This document shows, in pieces, positions 1-7,918 of a stretch of 45,226 nucleotides of DNA. The stretch covers positions 1-45,226 of the forward strand of contig NZ_JABGCH010000034.1 of the NCBI RefSeq assembly GCF_019799945.1. Reading direction: 5' to 3'. The DNA is from Modestobacter marinus. GTDB taxonomy: Bacteria; Actinomycetota; Actinomycetes; Mycobacteriales; Geodermatophilaceae. The notes under the pieces are model-generated. The model worked only from the letters and a program-made list of their open reading frames with translations. It had not been told where the DNA came from and did no database searches. The position numbers were made by a program, and so were the translations under genes. Numbering within the stretch: the first letter of the stretch is position 1; each line of letters starts with the position of its first letter.

Positions 1-61
1 TCGTCGACGCGCATAGCAGATCGTCGACCCCGAATCCGGGAAAGAACAGCTTGATTCCTGA

Positions 62-536
62 CAGGCCCACTTCATGCGCAACGTCTTGGCACGGGTGCCC
101 AAGGGGAACGCCGAGATGGTCGCCGCCGCGATCCGCACGATCTTCGCCCAGCTCGACGCCGAGCACGTGCGCTCCCAGCTCGACGTCATCGCCGGCATGC
201 TCGCCCTACCTGCTCCCACAGGTCGAGGCGATGCTGCGGGACGCCGCGGAGCACCTGCTGGCCTTCACCGGCTTCCCCGTAAGCCACTGGAAGAAGATCT
301 GGTCGACCAATCCACTGGAGCGACTGAACAAGGAGATCAAGCGCCGCACCGACGTCGTCGGCGTCTTCCCCAACCCCGAAGCCCTGCACCGCCTCGCCGG
401 CGCGGTCCTCGTGGAGGCCCACGACGAATGGCAGGTCTCCGACCGCCGCTACCTCGCCGAAGGCTCCATGGCCCTGCTCAACCGACCCCAGAACCCGGCG
501 GAGGAGGTAGCGCAGCCGGCACTGATCGCGTCATAG
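62..536 (+). pseudogene. IS256-family (mutator-type) transposase, C-terminal remnant, frameshifted
   Basis: This is the C-terminal part of a DDE transposase that would cut and paste an IS256-type element. Reading from about position 62 in frame 2 gives HFMRNVLARVPKG and the following helix up to about position 205. The reading then continues in frame 3 with LLPQVEAMLRDAAEHLL and the family signature STNPLERLNKEIKRRTDVVG (about 300-357), ending at 536. One frameshift at about 200-210 therefore splits it. An in-frame stop at 59-61 and the window edge remove everything N-terminal, so the first two catalytic Asp residues are not visible. It cannot make a working enzyme. I did not see its terminal inverted repeats. 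An IS1380 remnant follows directly, so this is nested or deleted mobile DNA. Confidence 0.85.
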
Positions 537-569
537 TCCAACCCGCAGAAACTCCCCACGGCCGCGAGT

Positions 570-838
570 TACACCACCGGACGGGACGTCACCTGCAGCA
601 CCGGCTGCGGGCCCGAGCCGAGGACCGGATCCGCTGCCTGAAGGACACCGGACTGCGCAACCTGCCGCTGCACGACTTCGCCGCCAACCAGATCTGGCTG
701 GAACTCGTCGCGCCCGCCGCGGACCTGCTCGCCTGGACCCGCGGCACCTCGCCCTGGCCGACACCCCCGCCCGGACCTGGGAACCCAAACGGCTCCGCCT
801 GCGGCTGCTCAACATCGCCGGCAGATCGAGGCTAAGGG
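570..838 (+). pseudogene. IS1380-family transposase, C-terminal scrap
   Basis: Frame 2 encodes RAEDRIRCLKDTGLRNLPLH followed by DFAANQIWLELVAPAADLLAW, which matches the late conserved block of IS1380-family DDE transposases. After about position 748 the true continuation (LADTPARTWEPKRLRLRLL) is in another frame, so a small indel has broken it. Only about 80 residues of a protein normally over 400 long remain. The motif gatcgaggct at 824-833 recurs at 5572-5581 at the end of a second IS1380 remnant and is probably part of the right terminal repeat. The intact TIR-type gene starts about 75 bases further on. Confidence 0.75.
824..836 (+). repeat. Probable right end of IS1380 remnant, shared with 5572-5584
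   Basis: The ten bases gatcgaggct occur here and at 5572-5581, each time shortly after the end of an IS1380 transposase remnant, and both are followed by (a/g)ag. The shared position suggests element termini. No matching left end is preserved near either copy, so this remains inference. Confidence 0.4.
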
Positions 839-911
839 ACGGTGTACGCCCCGACGGAACGGCTGCTGTGTCGGGCTGTCGCGCCGGGGTCTCGCGTACG
901 GCGGGTGATGG

Positions 912-3527
912 GTGTATGGCTGTTGCGTGAGCGGTCGGGGGACCGATTTCTTTATCAGCCACGCCGGTCGGGATACCGCCTGGGCGGAGTGGCTGGCCTG
1001 GCAGCTGCAGGAGGCCGGCTACGCCGTCGAGCTGGACGTGTGGGATTGGGTTCCGGGCCAGGACTTCGTGGCTCGGATGGAGGCGGCGCTGGAGCGGGCG
1101 GACCGGCTGCTGGCGGTGTGCACCGAGGCGTACTTCTCCTCCGCGTTCGGCGGCGCGGAGCTGCGCGCGGCGTTCGCCGGGTCCGCGGCGGAGGAGGGGC
1201 GGATCGTGCCGGTGCTGGTCGAGCCGGTCACCCTGCCCTCGTTGTACGCGCCACTGATCCATCTGGACCTGACCGACCTGGACGAGGCCGCGGCGGCGGC
1301 CCGGCTGCGGGCTCAGCTGGCCGGCGGCCGGCCGACGAACGCGCCGCCGTTTCCCCGAGCGGGACTAGCGCCGACGGACAAGCCGGGGTTCGCCGGCGTC
1401 CTGCCGGAGGTGTGGAAGGTGCCGCCGCGCAATCCGCACTTCACCGGCCGGGACGGCATGCTGGCGGAGCTACGCCGGCGGCTGCGTGCGGGCGAGGGCA
1501 CGCTGGTGGTGCAGGCGCTCTACGGGCTGGGTGGGGTGGGCAAGACCCAGCTCGCACTCGAGTACGCGCACCGATTCGCCGCCGACTACGACCTGGTGTG
1601 GTGGATCGATGCAGAGCAACCCGTGCTCATCCCCGAGACGCTCGCCGGGCTGGCTGTCCGGCTGGGTCTGTCGGCCGGGCCCACGGTTAGCGACACCGTG
1701 GAGCGGCTGCTGGCCGAGCTGCGCCGCCGGGACCGCTGGCTGTTGGTCTTCGACAACGCCGAGCGGCCGGCCGACGTCGCCGCCTACCGGCCCGGCGGAA
1801 CCGGACACGTGCTGATCACCTCCCGCTTCCCCGGCTGGGGCGCTCTCGGCGGGCGGATAGAGGTCGACGTGCTCACTCGACCGGAGACGATCGCGCTGCT
1901 GCGCGCCCGCATCCCGGGCCTGGACGCGGAGCTGGCCAATCAGCTCGCCGCCGAGCTCGGCGACCTGCCGCTAGCCGCTGCGCAGGCCGCCGGCTATCTG
2001 GAGCAGACCGATCTGCCGGCCGCGGACTATCTGCGCCGGTTCCGCGCCCGCCGCGCCAGCCTGCTCGCCCGCGGCGACGTGGTCGGATATTCCGGGCGGA
2101 TCGACACCGCCTGGGGGCTGTCGCTGGAGCGGCTGCGCGACGAGGATCCGGCCGCCGTGCAGCTGCTCGAACTGGCCGCCTTCCTCGCTCCCGAACCCAT
2201 TCCGCTGTTTCTGTTCGCCGACCACCCTGAACTGCTCGGTGAGCCGCTACGCTCCACGGCCGCCGAGCCCGATGTCTTGGCCGACACCGTCGGAGCGCTG
2301 GTCGGCTACTCCCTGGCCCGCCGCCACTGCGCCCCGCCCCACGGCGACTGCGAAGGCTTCCAGGTGCACCGGCTGGTGCAGGCGGTGATCCGCCACCGAC
2401 TTCCTCCCGACCGGCAGCACGCCACCGGCCAGCGGGTGGTGGCGCTCCTGGCCGCCGCATCCCCGGGTGACCCGGAGGATCCGGCCAGGTGGACCGCCTA
2501 CGCCGAGCTGGCTCCGCACGTGCTCGCCACCGCCCCGTTGGGGGACCACTCTCCCGCCAGCCGGCAATTGGTCTTGGACACCGCCCGCTATCTGCAGGCC
2601 CGCGGTGACAGCCACGGCAGCCGGGCTGTCGGCGAACCGGTGCTTGACCGCTGGCGGTGGATCCTCGGCCCCGACCATCCCGACACCCTGACCGCCGCGA
2701 GCACTCTCCCCCTTGCCTTGCGCTCGGTGGGGGAGGCGGAGTCGGGCCGCGCGCTGGGCGGGGACACGCTGCGGCGCTGCCGGCGGGTGCTCGGCCCCGA
2801 CCACCCCACCACCCTGCGGGCGGCGACCACCCTCACCGTCGCGCTGGTCCAGGTAGGCGAGTCGGAGCCGGCCCGCGCGCTGGGCCGGGACACGCAGCGG
2901 CGCTGCCGCCGGGTGCTCGGCCCGGAACACACCACCACCCTGCTGGTGGCCACCGCCCTGACCCGCGCCCTGAACCAGCTGGGCGAGTCGGAGCCGGCCC
3001 GCGCGCTGGGCCGGGACACGCTGCGGCGCTGCCGGCAGGTGCTCGGCCCCGACCACCCCATCACCCTGCGGGCGGCGACCACCCTCACCTTCGCCCTGAT
3101 CCGGCGGGGCGACGCCGAGCCGGCCCGCGCCATTGCCAAAGACACGCTGCGGCGCTGCCGCCGGGTACACGGTCCGGACCACACGAGAACCCTGTTGTCC
3201 GCGTACGACCTCACCGTCGCCCTGGGCCACCTGGGCGACGCCGAGCCGGCTCGCGCCCTGGGGAAGGACACCCTGCGGCGCTGCCGCCGGGTGCTCGGTC
3301 CCGACCACCTGATCACCCTGTGGGCGGCGACCGGTCTCACCCTCGCCCTGGGCCAGCTGGGCGACGCCGAGCCGGCCCGCGCGCTGGGCGAGGACACCCT
3401 GAGGCGCGGTCGTCGAGCGCTCCCCCCGGACCACCCGATCATCCATCTTCTGACTTCGGGCGCCGGTAGCGGCCACCTCCTGATCGGCGGCGAAGCGGCC
3501 GCGCACGGCCCGAGTCCAACACTGTGA
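912..3527 (+). CDS. TIR / NB-ARC / TPR protein (NLR-like, candidate antiphage defence)
   Basis: A STAND-type signalling ATPase of 871 residues, or 866 from the alternative GTG at 927 (MSGRGTDFFISHAG), which may be the better start because homologous TIR domains usually begin near FFIS. Residues 12-140 form a TIR domain: FFISHAGRD, the LDVWDWVPGQDF strand and YFSSAFGGAEL, whose Glu sits where the NADase Glu is expected. An NB-ARC module follows with P-loop GLGGVGKT (about 205-212), Walker B-like LLVFDNAE (about 277), ITSR, and LGDLPLA (about 350). The C-terminal third (about 577-845) is six to seven TPR-like repeats of 42 residues. In known bacterial TIR-NLRs, oligomerisation on a phage trigger activates NAD+ loss. 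The same NB-ARC/TPR body occurs in FxsT-type proteins, but no fxsA or radical SAM gene is nearby. It is intact although flanked by broken transposases. Confidence 0.85.
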   Translation: MYGCCVSGRGTDFFISHAGRDTAWAEWLAWQLQEAGYAVELDVWDWVPGQDFVARMEAALERADRLLAVCTEAYFSSAFGGAELRAAFAGSAAEEGRIVPVLVEPVTLPSLYAPLIHLDLTDLDEAAAAARLRAQLAGGRPTNAPPFPRAGLAPTDKPGFAGVLPEVWKVPPRNPHFTGRDGMLAELRRRLRAGEGTLVVQALYGLGGVGKTQLALEYAHRFAADYDLVWWIDAEQPVLIPETLAGLAVRLGLSAGPTVSDTVERLLAELRRRDRWLLVFDNAERPADVAAYRPGGTGHVLITSRFPGWGALGGRIEVDVLTRPETIALLRARIPGLDAELANQLAAELGDLPLAAAQAAGYLEQTDLPAADYLRRFRARRASLLARGDVVGYSGRIDTAWGLSLERLRDEDPAAVQLLELAAFLAPEPIPLFLFADHPELLGEPLRSTAAEPDVLADTVGALVGYSLARRHCAPPHGDCEGFQVHRLVQAVIRHRLPPDRQHATGQRVVALLAAASPGDPEDPARWTAYAELAPHVLATAPLGDHSPASRQLVLDTARYLQARGDSHGSRAVGEPVLDRWRWILGPDHPDTLTAASTLPLALRSVGEAESGRALGGDTLRRCRRVLGPDHPTTLRAATTLTVALVQVGESEPARALGRDTQRRCRRVLGPEHTTTLLVATALTRALNQLGESEPARALGRDTLRRCRQVLGPDHPITLRAATTLTFALIRRGDAEPARAIAKDTLRRCRRVHGPDHTRTLLSAYDLTVALGHLGDAEPARALGKDTLRRCRRVLGPDHLITLWAATGLTLALGQLGDAEPARALGEDTLRRGRRALPPDHPIIHLLTSGAGSGHLLIGGEAAAHGPSPTL
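2664..3438 (+). repeat. 126-bp in-frame tandem repeats encoding TPR units
   Basis: The block beginning ctcggccc(c/g)ga recurs at 2664, 2790, 2916 and 3042, with degenerate units at about 3168, 3294 and 3420, an exact 126-base period (42 codons). Each unit encodes a helix pair of the type LGPDHPTTLRAATTLTVAL then GESEPARALGRDTLRRCRR. Similarity is high at DNA level, which points to recent duplication or gene conversion within the sensor half of the TIR-NB-ARC protein. Confidence 0.9.
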
Positions 3528-3540
3528 ACCTCACGGACGG

Positions 3541-3856
3541 TCAGGGCGTGCGGAGGGTAGGGGTAGCCCCCAGGTGTGGTTGGCCGCTCACCTGAAAGCC
3601 GTGCTCTGCAGCCCGCGCGCGGACGGCCGGAAGGTCCGCGTCGGCGCCGCGGACCCCTTGCGAGCACGGGAATGGTCCGAGCCGCCGGCCCTGCGCGCCG
3701 CCGCGATGAACGACCGGAGCGCCTTCTCCAGCTTGGCTTTGTTCTTCTCTGCTAGGTCGATCTCGTGCCGCGTGCGGCGTAGGCAAAGGTGACGGTTTCG
3801 GCACCCTCGCGCCCGTCGATGTCATCGGTGATGCTCACGACCTGCTTCGTCGCCAT
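3541..3856 (-). pseudogene. lsr2: lsr2-like nucleoid-associated protein, pseudogene with two frameshifts
   Basis: Lsr2 is an H-NS-like protein that bridges AT-rich DNA and silences foreign genes in actinobacteria. From ATG at 3856 the reading MATKQVVSITDDIDGREGAE continues to TVTFAYAARGTRST and a stop. One base over, the family sequence resumes as HEIDLAEKNKAKLEKALRSF then IAAARRAGG, the dimerisation domain end. A second shift brings AVRARAAEHGFQVSG, resembling the C-terminal DNA-binding domain, and the frame ends at 3541. The usual RGR DNA-contact motif after VS is replaced by GQP. With two frameshifts it is not expected to make a functional protein. It lies convergent to the TIR-type gene, 13 bases away. 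A sequencing error is less likely, since two independent indels and a degraded tail are present. Confidence 0.75.
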
Positions 3857-4141
3857 GACCATGATCGTTCACATGTTGGTCAACAACGTCAACGAGCCCC
3901 ATCGAAAGGTCACCCCCGGGGGGCGAGAATCGGCGCTCGAGCCTTAGAAGCCCTGCACAGTTGCTCGCCGCTTCGGCGCCTGCGACCGCAGACAGCTGCG
4001 GCCGCCGACAGCGCGATCAGCGCCCGCGTACCGGTATCTGCACGAGGGCACCTCCTCGCCGCCGCCGCGCCCGGGCCGCGGGGCGCGCTGCTGGCTGCCC
4101 CGCGCCGACCAATGTTCTGCCCGGGGGCCGACCGCCCCCAC

Positions 4142-4353
4142 ACGCCAGCGTCCTGCTGGCGGCCGGTGAGTCGGTCGTGGCCGTCGCCGAGCGGCTGGGG
4201 CACGAGGACGCCTCGCTGGTTCTGAGCACCTACGGGCACCTGATGCCGGACTCGGACGACCGGACGCGCGGCGCCGTCGACGCGGCGTGGGACATAGCCA
4301 GTGCCCCGTGTGCCCCGTGCGCCCGGATGTCCCCAGGACGTCCCCTCGGTCCG
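4142..4353 (+). pseudogene. Tyrosine integrase 3' fragment (second copy of the 13521-13729 end)
   Basis: This encodes only the last third of a phage-type tyrosine recombinase catalytic domain: HASVLLAAGESVVAVAERLG, HEDASLVLSTYGH with the nucleophile Tyr, then LMPDSDDRTRGAVDAAWD. It matches the end of the integrase at 12908-13729 almost residue for residue, with about 5-10% nucleotide differences and a small indel near 4300-4345 that moves the frame past the stop. Upstream sequence (3857-4141) shows nothing related, so the gene was cut at about 4142. The junction with the xth fragment is the same as in the intact copy, so this is the right end of an older element rather than a random scrap. 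Confidence 0.8.
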
Positions 4354-4365
4354 TTAGTCGGCCAG
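4346..4365. other. Candidate attachment-site core, copy 1
   Basis: Twenty bases spanning the overlapping stops of the integrase fragment and the xth fragment are identical to 13718-13737. The two copies are direct repeats about 9.4 kb apart, located at the 3' end of xth in each case. This is the geometry expected for attL/attR of an element that uses the end of xth as target. The crossover point inside the repeat cannot be fixed from the sequence. Confidence 0.5.
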
Positions 4366-4532
4366 GTCGACGACCACCGGCGCGTGGTCGCTGGCGCCCT
4401 TGCCCTTGCGCTCCTCGCGGTCGATCAGCGCGCCGCTGACCCGGCGCGCGAGCGCGGGGGAGGCGAGGACGAAGTCGATCCGCATGCCCTCGCGGCGGGG
4501 GAAGCGCAGCTGGGTGTAGTCCCAGTACGTGT
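4354..4532 (-). pseudogene. Exodeoxyribonuclease III (xth) C-terminal fragment, displaced 3' end
   Basis: Minus-strand reading gives TYWDYTQLRFPRREGMRIDF, VLASPALARRVSGALIDREE and ASDHAPVVVDLAD, the last 58 or so residues of exonuclease III, including the catalytic His of SDHAP. Against the intact xth I count nine base differences in about 180; eight are silent and one changes Glu to Asp. Similarity stops abruptly at 4532, where unrelated sequence begins. The silent divergence shows both ends evolved under selection as parts of working genes. This fits an original 3' end displaced when an integrating element supplied a new one. It has no start of its own in the family frame. Confidence 0.8.
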
Positions 4533-4633
4533 GACTGGGCGCGCGTGACCAGCGCGAAGACGACGACTCGAGGTTTGACCTGCATGAATACATCGCAGTC
4601 AATCAGTGCCCATCAGTCCCAACCGCAAGATCA

Positions 4634-4654
4634 TGTGCCCCAGATGTGCTCCAG
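4634..4654 (+). repeat. Integrase-tail repeat, 20/21 match to 13688-13708
   Basis: The 21-base stretch here, two staggered (a/t)gtgc(c/t)cc(a) units, differs by one base from 13688-13708, just inside the integrase 3' end. It lies about 100 bases beyond the xth fragment and directly before the second IS1380 remnant. It may be an arm-type integrase binding site or a third scar of the same element family; the sequence alone does not decide. Confidence 0.4.
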
Positions 4655-4724
4655 TCAGCCGCGACCCCCGCCGAAGCGCCCAGCCTGGGAGTCGGGGTGA
4701 CCGACAGGCAGGCGCCGCGACCGC

Positions 4725-5439
4725 CCCATGCCCGCTGCCACGCCGTCATCGCCACCGCCCGCCGCGGCGGCGCCCGGTTCTCGATCACCGCCCGGATGGA
4801 CGCCGCGGTCAAGAAGGCGATCGCCGCGAGCGCCGAGGACGCCTGGACCCCGATCCGCTACCCGCACGCCGTCTGGGACGACGAGGGCCAGTGCTGGGTC
4901 TCCGAAGCCGAGGTCGCCGAGATCGGCTTCACCGCGTTCACCTCCCGCCGCAAGACCGACCACATCACCGGGCGGCTGAACGTCCGCCGGGTCAAGCGCT
5001 TGAACCCCGCCTCGGTGCCTGAAGGCCAGTCCGAGCTGTTCGCCGCCTACCGCCACCACGCGGTGTTCACCGACTCCCCGCAGCCGATGCTGCAGGCCGA
5101 GACCACCCACCGGCAGCACGCGGTCATCGAGCAGATCAACGCCGACCTCAAGGCCGGACCGCTGGCCCACCTGCCCTCGGGGAAGTTCGCGGCGAACTCC
5201 GCCTGGCTGGTGCTGGCCGCGATCGCGTTCAACCTCACCCGCGCCGCCGGCGCACTGGCCTCCCAGTTCCATGCCCGGGCGACCACCGGCACCATCCGCA
5301 CCCAGCTGATCGCCGTCCCGACCCGGATCTCCCGCGCTCCGCCCGCCGGCTGCGGATGCACCTGCCCCGCGACTGGCCCTGGGAACACGCCTGGACCCAG
5401 CTCTTCGACGCCACCTGCGGACCACCCGCAGCCGTCTGA
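4725..5439 (+). pseudogene. IS1380-family transposase, N-terminally truncated and frameshifted
   Basis: Frame 2 encodes CHAVIATARRGGARFSITAR then MDAAVKKAIA, and further AEIGFTAFTSRRKTDHITGR, VIEQINADLKAGPLAHLPSG and AANSAWLVLAAIAFNLTRAAG, the second half of an IS1380 DDE transposase. Near 5333 the frame is lost; the expected tail RLRMHLPRDWPWEHAWTQLF continues one base over and stops at 5437-5439. The N-terminal half with the first catalytic Asp is missing. The remnant is of a different subgroup from the scrap at 570-838. Sequence 5440-5598 holds only the presumed element end (gatcgaggct, 5572-5581). Confidence 0.85.
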
Positions 5440-5598
5440 CCGACCACCGCCCCACCAGGCCCGACCGGAGACCGACAGTGGAAGAGCCGGACAAACCGGC
5501 GGCTGCGCTGCGCTCACACCGGCCGATCAAGATCGGATCATGGGCCGACGAACCGACCAAGATCGACGGTGGATCGAGGCTGAGCCTCGCCGACCCGG

Positions 5599-6633
5599 TC
5601 AGGCCGGGCGGGCCAGCAGCTCCGTCAGCGCCCGGTCGATGAACTCGTTGTCCGCCGGGTTCTGGCCCAGCCCGGCGAAGTGCCCGTAGACGGTCGGGAT
5701 GACCCGGACCTCACCGTTCTCGATGAACTGCGAGGCCCACTCCTCGTCCTCCGGCGGGAAGTACAGGTCGGTCTTCGCCGGCATGGCGAGGACCGGGCAG
5801 CGGATCGAGCGCAGCGCGGCCTCGGTGTCGCCGTCGAAGCCCGGAGTCTTCCCGACGTCGCCGTGCTCCCAGGTCCACAGCATCCCCAGCAGGTCGTTGG
5901 GGTCGCGCTCGTCGAGCCAGTAGCCCTCCCAGAACCCGACGAGGAAGTCCTCGAGGGAGGAGAAGCCGAGGTTGCGGTACTCCCGCTGCCAGTAGAAGGC
6001 CTGGGAGAGACCCCAGCCGGCGTAGATCCGGGCGAAGGCGCGCAGGCCGACGGTCGGGAGCGCGTCGGGGGAGTAGCGCCCGCCGTCGAACACAGGGTCG
6101 GCCGTGAGCGCCGCGCGCAGGCTCTTGAGGAAGACCTGGTTGTGCTCGCTGGTGATCGCCGACCCCACGATGGGCGCGGCCCGCTTCACCATCTCCGGGT
6201 GGCTGACGGCCCACTGGTAGGTCTGCCCGGCGCCCATCGACGACCCGAGCACCAGCTCGATGGACTCGATGCCCCACTTCTGCGTGAGCAGCCGGTGCTG
6301 CACCTCGATCTGGTCGTAGAAGGTCACGCGCGGGAAGTTCGGCCCGTCGTAGGGCGGCGGGGTGTTGCTCGGCGACGTCGACAGGCCGTTGTTCAGCTGG
6401 TTGGGGACGACGATGAAGTACTTCTCCGGGTCCAGCGCCCGGCCCGGCCCCGTCGTCCAGTCGTTGGCGTCGTGCCAGGCGCTGTACCAGGTCGGGTGGA
6501 CGATCACGTTGGACCGGTCGGCGTTCAGCGTGCCGTACGTCTTGTAGGCGAGCCGGGCGCCGCGCAGAGTGGCACCGCCCTGCAGGACGACGTCCCCCAG
6601 GTCGAAGAACTCGTGATCGGTCGGCCGTGGCAT
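5599..6633 (-). CDS. MetX-like alpha/beta hydrolase (homoserine O-acetyltransferase family)
   Basis: A 344-residue protein of the homoserine acetyltransferase fold. The nucleophile elbow is GSSMGAG (Ser near residue 131), the acid is in KTDLYFPPED (about 288) and the base in YGHFAGLG (about 317). The N-terminal block LGDVVLQGGATLRGARLAYK and the YNQLNNGLST-like region VVPNQLNNGLSTSPS are typical of MetX relatives that act as esterases, amidases or acyltransferases. True MetX proteins have GGSMGGMQ, so methionine synthesis is not assured. ATG at 6633 has AGGAG five bases upstream. It is the last gene of the leftward amide cluster, 26 bases after the MOSC gene, so processing of an acyl or amide product is plausible but inferred. 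Confidence 0.75.
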   Translation of the reverse strand: MPRPTDHEFFDLGDVVLQGGATLRGARLAYKTYGTLNADRSNVIVHPTWYSAWHDANDWTTGPGRALDPEKYFIVVPNQLNNGLSTSPSNTPPPYDGPNFPRVTFYDQIEVQHRLLTQKWGIESIELVLGSSMGAGQTYQWAVSHPEMVKRAAPIVGSAITSEHNQVFLKSLRAALTADPVFDGGRYSPDALPTVGLRAFARIYAGWGLSQAFYWQREYRNLGFSSLEDFLVGFWEGYWLDERDPNDLLGMLWTWEHGDVGKTPGFDGDTEAALRSIRCPVLAMPAKTDLYFPPEDEEWASQFIENGEVRVIPTVYGHFAGLGQNPADNEFIDRALTELLARPA

Positions 6634-6659
6634 GGGGGCTCCTGGGTCTCGGGGACGGG

Positions 6660-7487
6660 TCAGGCGGGCTGGACGGCGGTCTCGTCGAGGAGCTCGACCC
6701 GGTCGCCGAGGGCGATCTCGCCGGGCTGCTCGACCGTGGCGTACATGCCGAGGATGACCGCGCCGTTGTCGGGGAGGTGCGCGACCGGGGTGCTCAGGTC
6801 GGTGGCGAGCTCGCCGCGGTACCGCACGATCGCCTTGAGCGTGTTGAAGTCGACCACCCCGCTGTCGGGGTTCTCGTTGGTGACCACGCACCGTGGCACC
6901 GGACCGACCACGTGGACGGTGGCCCCGCCGATCCGCACGCGCCGGCCGGCCCAGGTGTCCTCCTCGTGCACGTCGCAGCCGTCCACCTCGACCAGCATCC
7001 GGAACCGACGGTGGTCCAGCGGCCCGCCGTCGGGGGTGACGCGGCGCAGGTGCTCGATGGTCGCCGACGAGATCAGCGTGACAGGGTGCACGTCGACCGC
7101 GTCGCCGGGGCGGTCGACCGCGACCAGGTGCACCTCCTCCCCGACGAAGTCGCTGAGCGCGGCCGACCACGGTCCCTCCACGAGGTGCCCGTCGACGTCC
7201 CGCCCGTAGAAGTCAGTGCACACCGCCTCGCCGAGGTCGGCGGCCCGCCCCTCGACGGACGGACGGTCGGGGAAGCGGAGGCGCAGGTGCGGGCTGTCGG
7301 CATCGAACTCGGCGGTGAGCCGCACGAGCGGGCCGTGCTGCTTGCCGTTGTAGAGCCGGTACTGGGCGTCCACGAGGTGGAAGCGCCGGTTCTCCAGCAC
7401 TCCGTTGTCGGTGACCGTCACGGTCTGGGGATGGTGCAGGGCAGTGCCCTTGACCGGGGTGGTCCCGAGGCGGGAGACGAGCGGCAT
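6660..7487 (-). CDS. MOSC domain protein (mARC/YcbX type)
   Basis: A 275-residue protein with an N-terminal MOSC beta-barrel region and a MOSC domain. The likely molybdenum-cofactor cysteine lies in VPRCVVTNENPDSGVVDFNT, the usual RCxxT...DP..G pattern with Asp replaced by Glu-Asn. Family members bind Moco and reduce N-hydroxylated compounds such as amidoximes and hydroxamates, in some cases with a separate electron donor; no ferredoxin domain is seen here. ATG at 7487 follows GGAGG by a proper distance. Position between an FmdB-like gene and the hydrolase, on the same strand with short gaps, suggests co-transcription with formamidases and a role on N-hydroxy amides; that last step is inference. 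Confidence 0.8.
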   Translation of the reverse strand: MPLVSRLGTTPVKGTALHHPQTVTVTDNGVLENRRFHLVDAQYRLYNGKQHGPLVRLTAEFDADSPHLRLRFPDRPSVEGRAADLGEAVCTDFYGRDVDGHLVEGPWSAALSDFVGEEVHLVAVDRPGDAVDVHPVTLISSATIEHLRRVTPDGGPLDHRRFRMLVEVDGCDVHEEDTWAGRRVRIGGATVHVVGPVPRCVVTNENPDSGVVDFNTLKAIVRYRGELATDLSTPVAHLPDNGAVILGMYATVEQPGEIALGDRVELLDETAVQPA

Positions 7488-7567
7488 GGCCCTCCGTCCG
7501 GAGCGGGGCTCGGGATGGTGCTGATGGCTGTGGACGGTAGCCGGGGCCGGCCGGTCCCGCCGCCGGG

Positions 7568-7840
7568 TCAGTGCCGGTGCGCCCCGCCGCCGGGCAGCCG
7601 TCGTCCCGAGGGCGGACCGGTGACCGTCGGCTCGCCCGTGCGCGCCCGGTCCACCCGGGCCCGGTCCGCCCGTCCCGCGTCGCGCAGCACACCCGTGGAG
7701 TGGTGGCCGACCCCCACGCGGTAACGGCGCCGCGCCGGCTGGTCGCAGGCCGGGCACGGCGCCGTGGACGCGGCGTCGCGCATGTCCCGGTTCAGGTCGA
7801 AGGGTCCGCACTCGGGGCAGCGGAACTCATACAGCGGCAA
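7568..7840 (-). CDS. fmdB: FmdB-family zinc ribbon protein (copy 1)
   Basis: A 90-residue protein starting MPLYEFRCPECGPFD and continuing to CPACDQPARRRY, so it has two CxxC pairs that should bind one zinc. FmdB proteins accompany formamidase genes and were proposed as regulators of their expression; the molecular role is not settled. The start is a TTG at 7840 preceded by GAGAGGAG, since no ATG or GTG fits the conserved N-terminus. The C-terminal 40 residues are Arg, Gly and Pro rich and probably disordered. It lies between formamidase 1 and the MOSC gene, behind a strong hairpin. Confidence 0.8.
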   Translation of the reverse strand: MPLYEFRCPECGPFDLNRDMRDAASTAPCPACDQPARRRYRVGVGHHSTGVLRDAGRADRARVDRARTGEPTVTGPPSGRRLPGGGAHRH

Positions 7841-7878
7841 CGCGGTGCTCCTCTCAGGGGTGGGGCAGGAAGGAAGGC

Positions 7879-7911
7879 GGTGCGGGGGCGGGCCGGGCCC
7901 GCCCCCGCACC
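7879..7911 (-). terminator. Strong intercistronic hairpin between formamidase 1 and fmdB
   Basis: Arms 7879-7893 and 7897-7911 are perfect 15-base complements around a cgg loop. No T-run follows. It sits 7 bases after the formamidase stop and 38 bases before the fmdB start, so it may end most transcripts or protect the 3' end of the upstream message while allowing some read-through. Confidence 0.6.
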
Positions 7912-7918
7912 ACCGGCG

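Noticed and set aside
2664-3438. Regular 126-bp repeats as a possible CRISPR or minisatellite
   Set aside because: They are in frame, encode TPR helices, have no spacer/repeat division and are too long for CRISPR units.
2247-3667. Long minus-strand frames opposite the TPR region
   Set aside because: Their apparent repeats (QGVLAQRAGRLGVAQ type) only reflect the reverse complement of the TPR units.
3857-4141. Possible gene between the lsr2 remnant and the integrase fragment
   Set aside because: No frame has a family motif, ribosome site or normal codon pattern; I see only a short tgttg-gt-caaca inverted repeat (3874-3885), perhaps the old lsr2 promoter area.
4549-4724. Coding start for the IS1380 remnant from the ATG-like codon at 4646
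   Set aside because: The translation up to about 4724 has no transposase similarity; family sequence begins only at CHAVIATARRGG.
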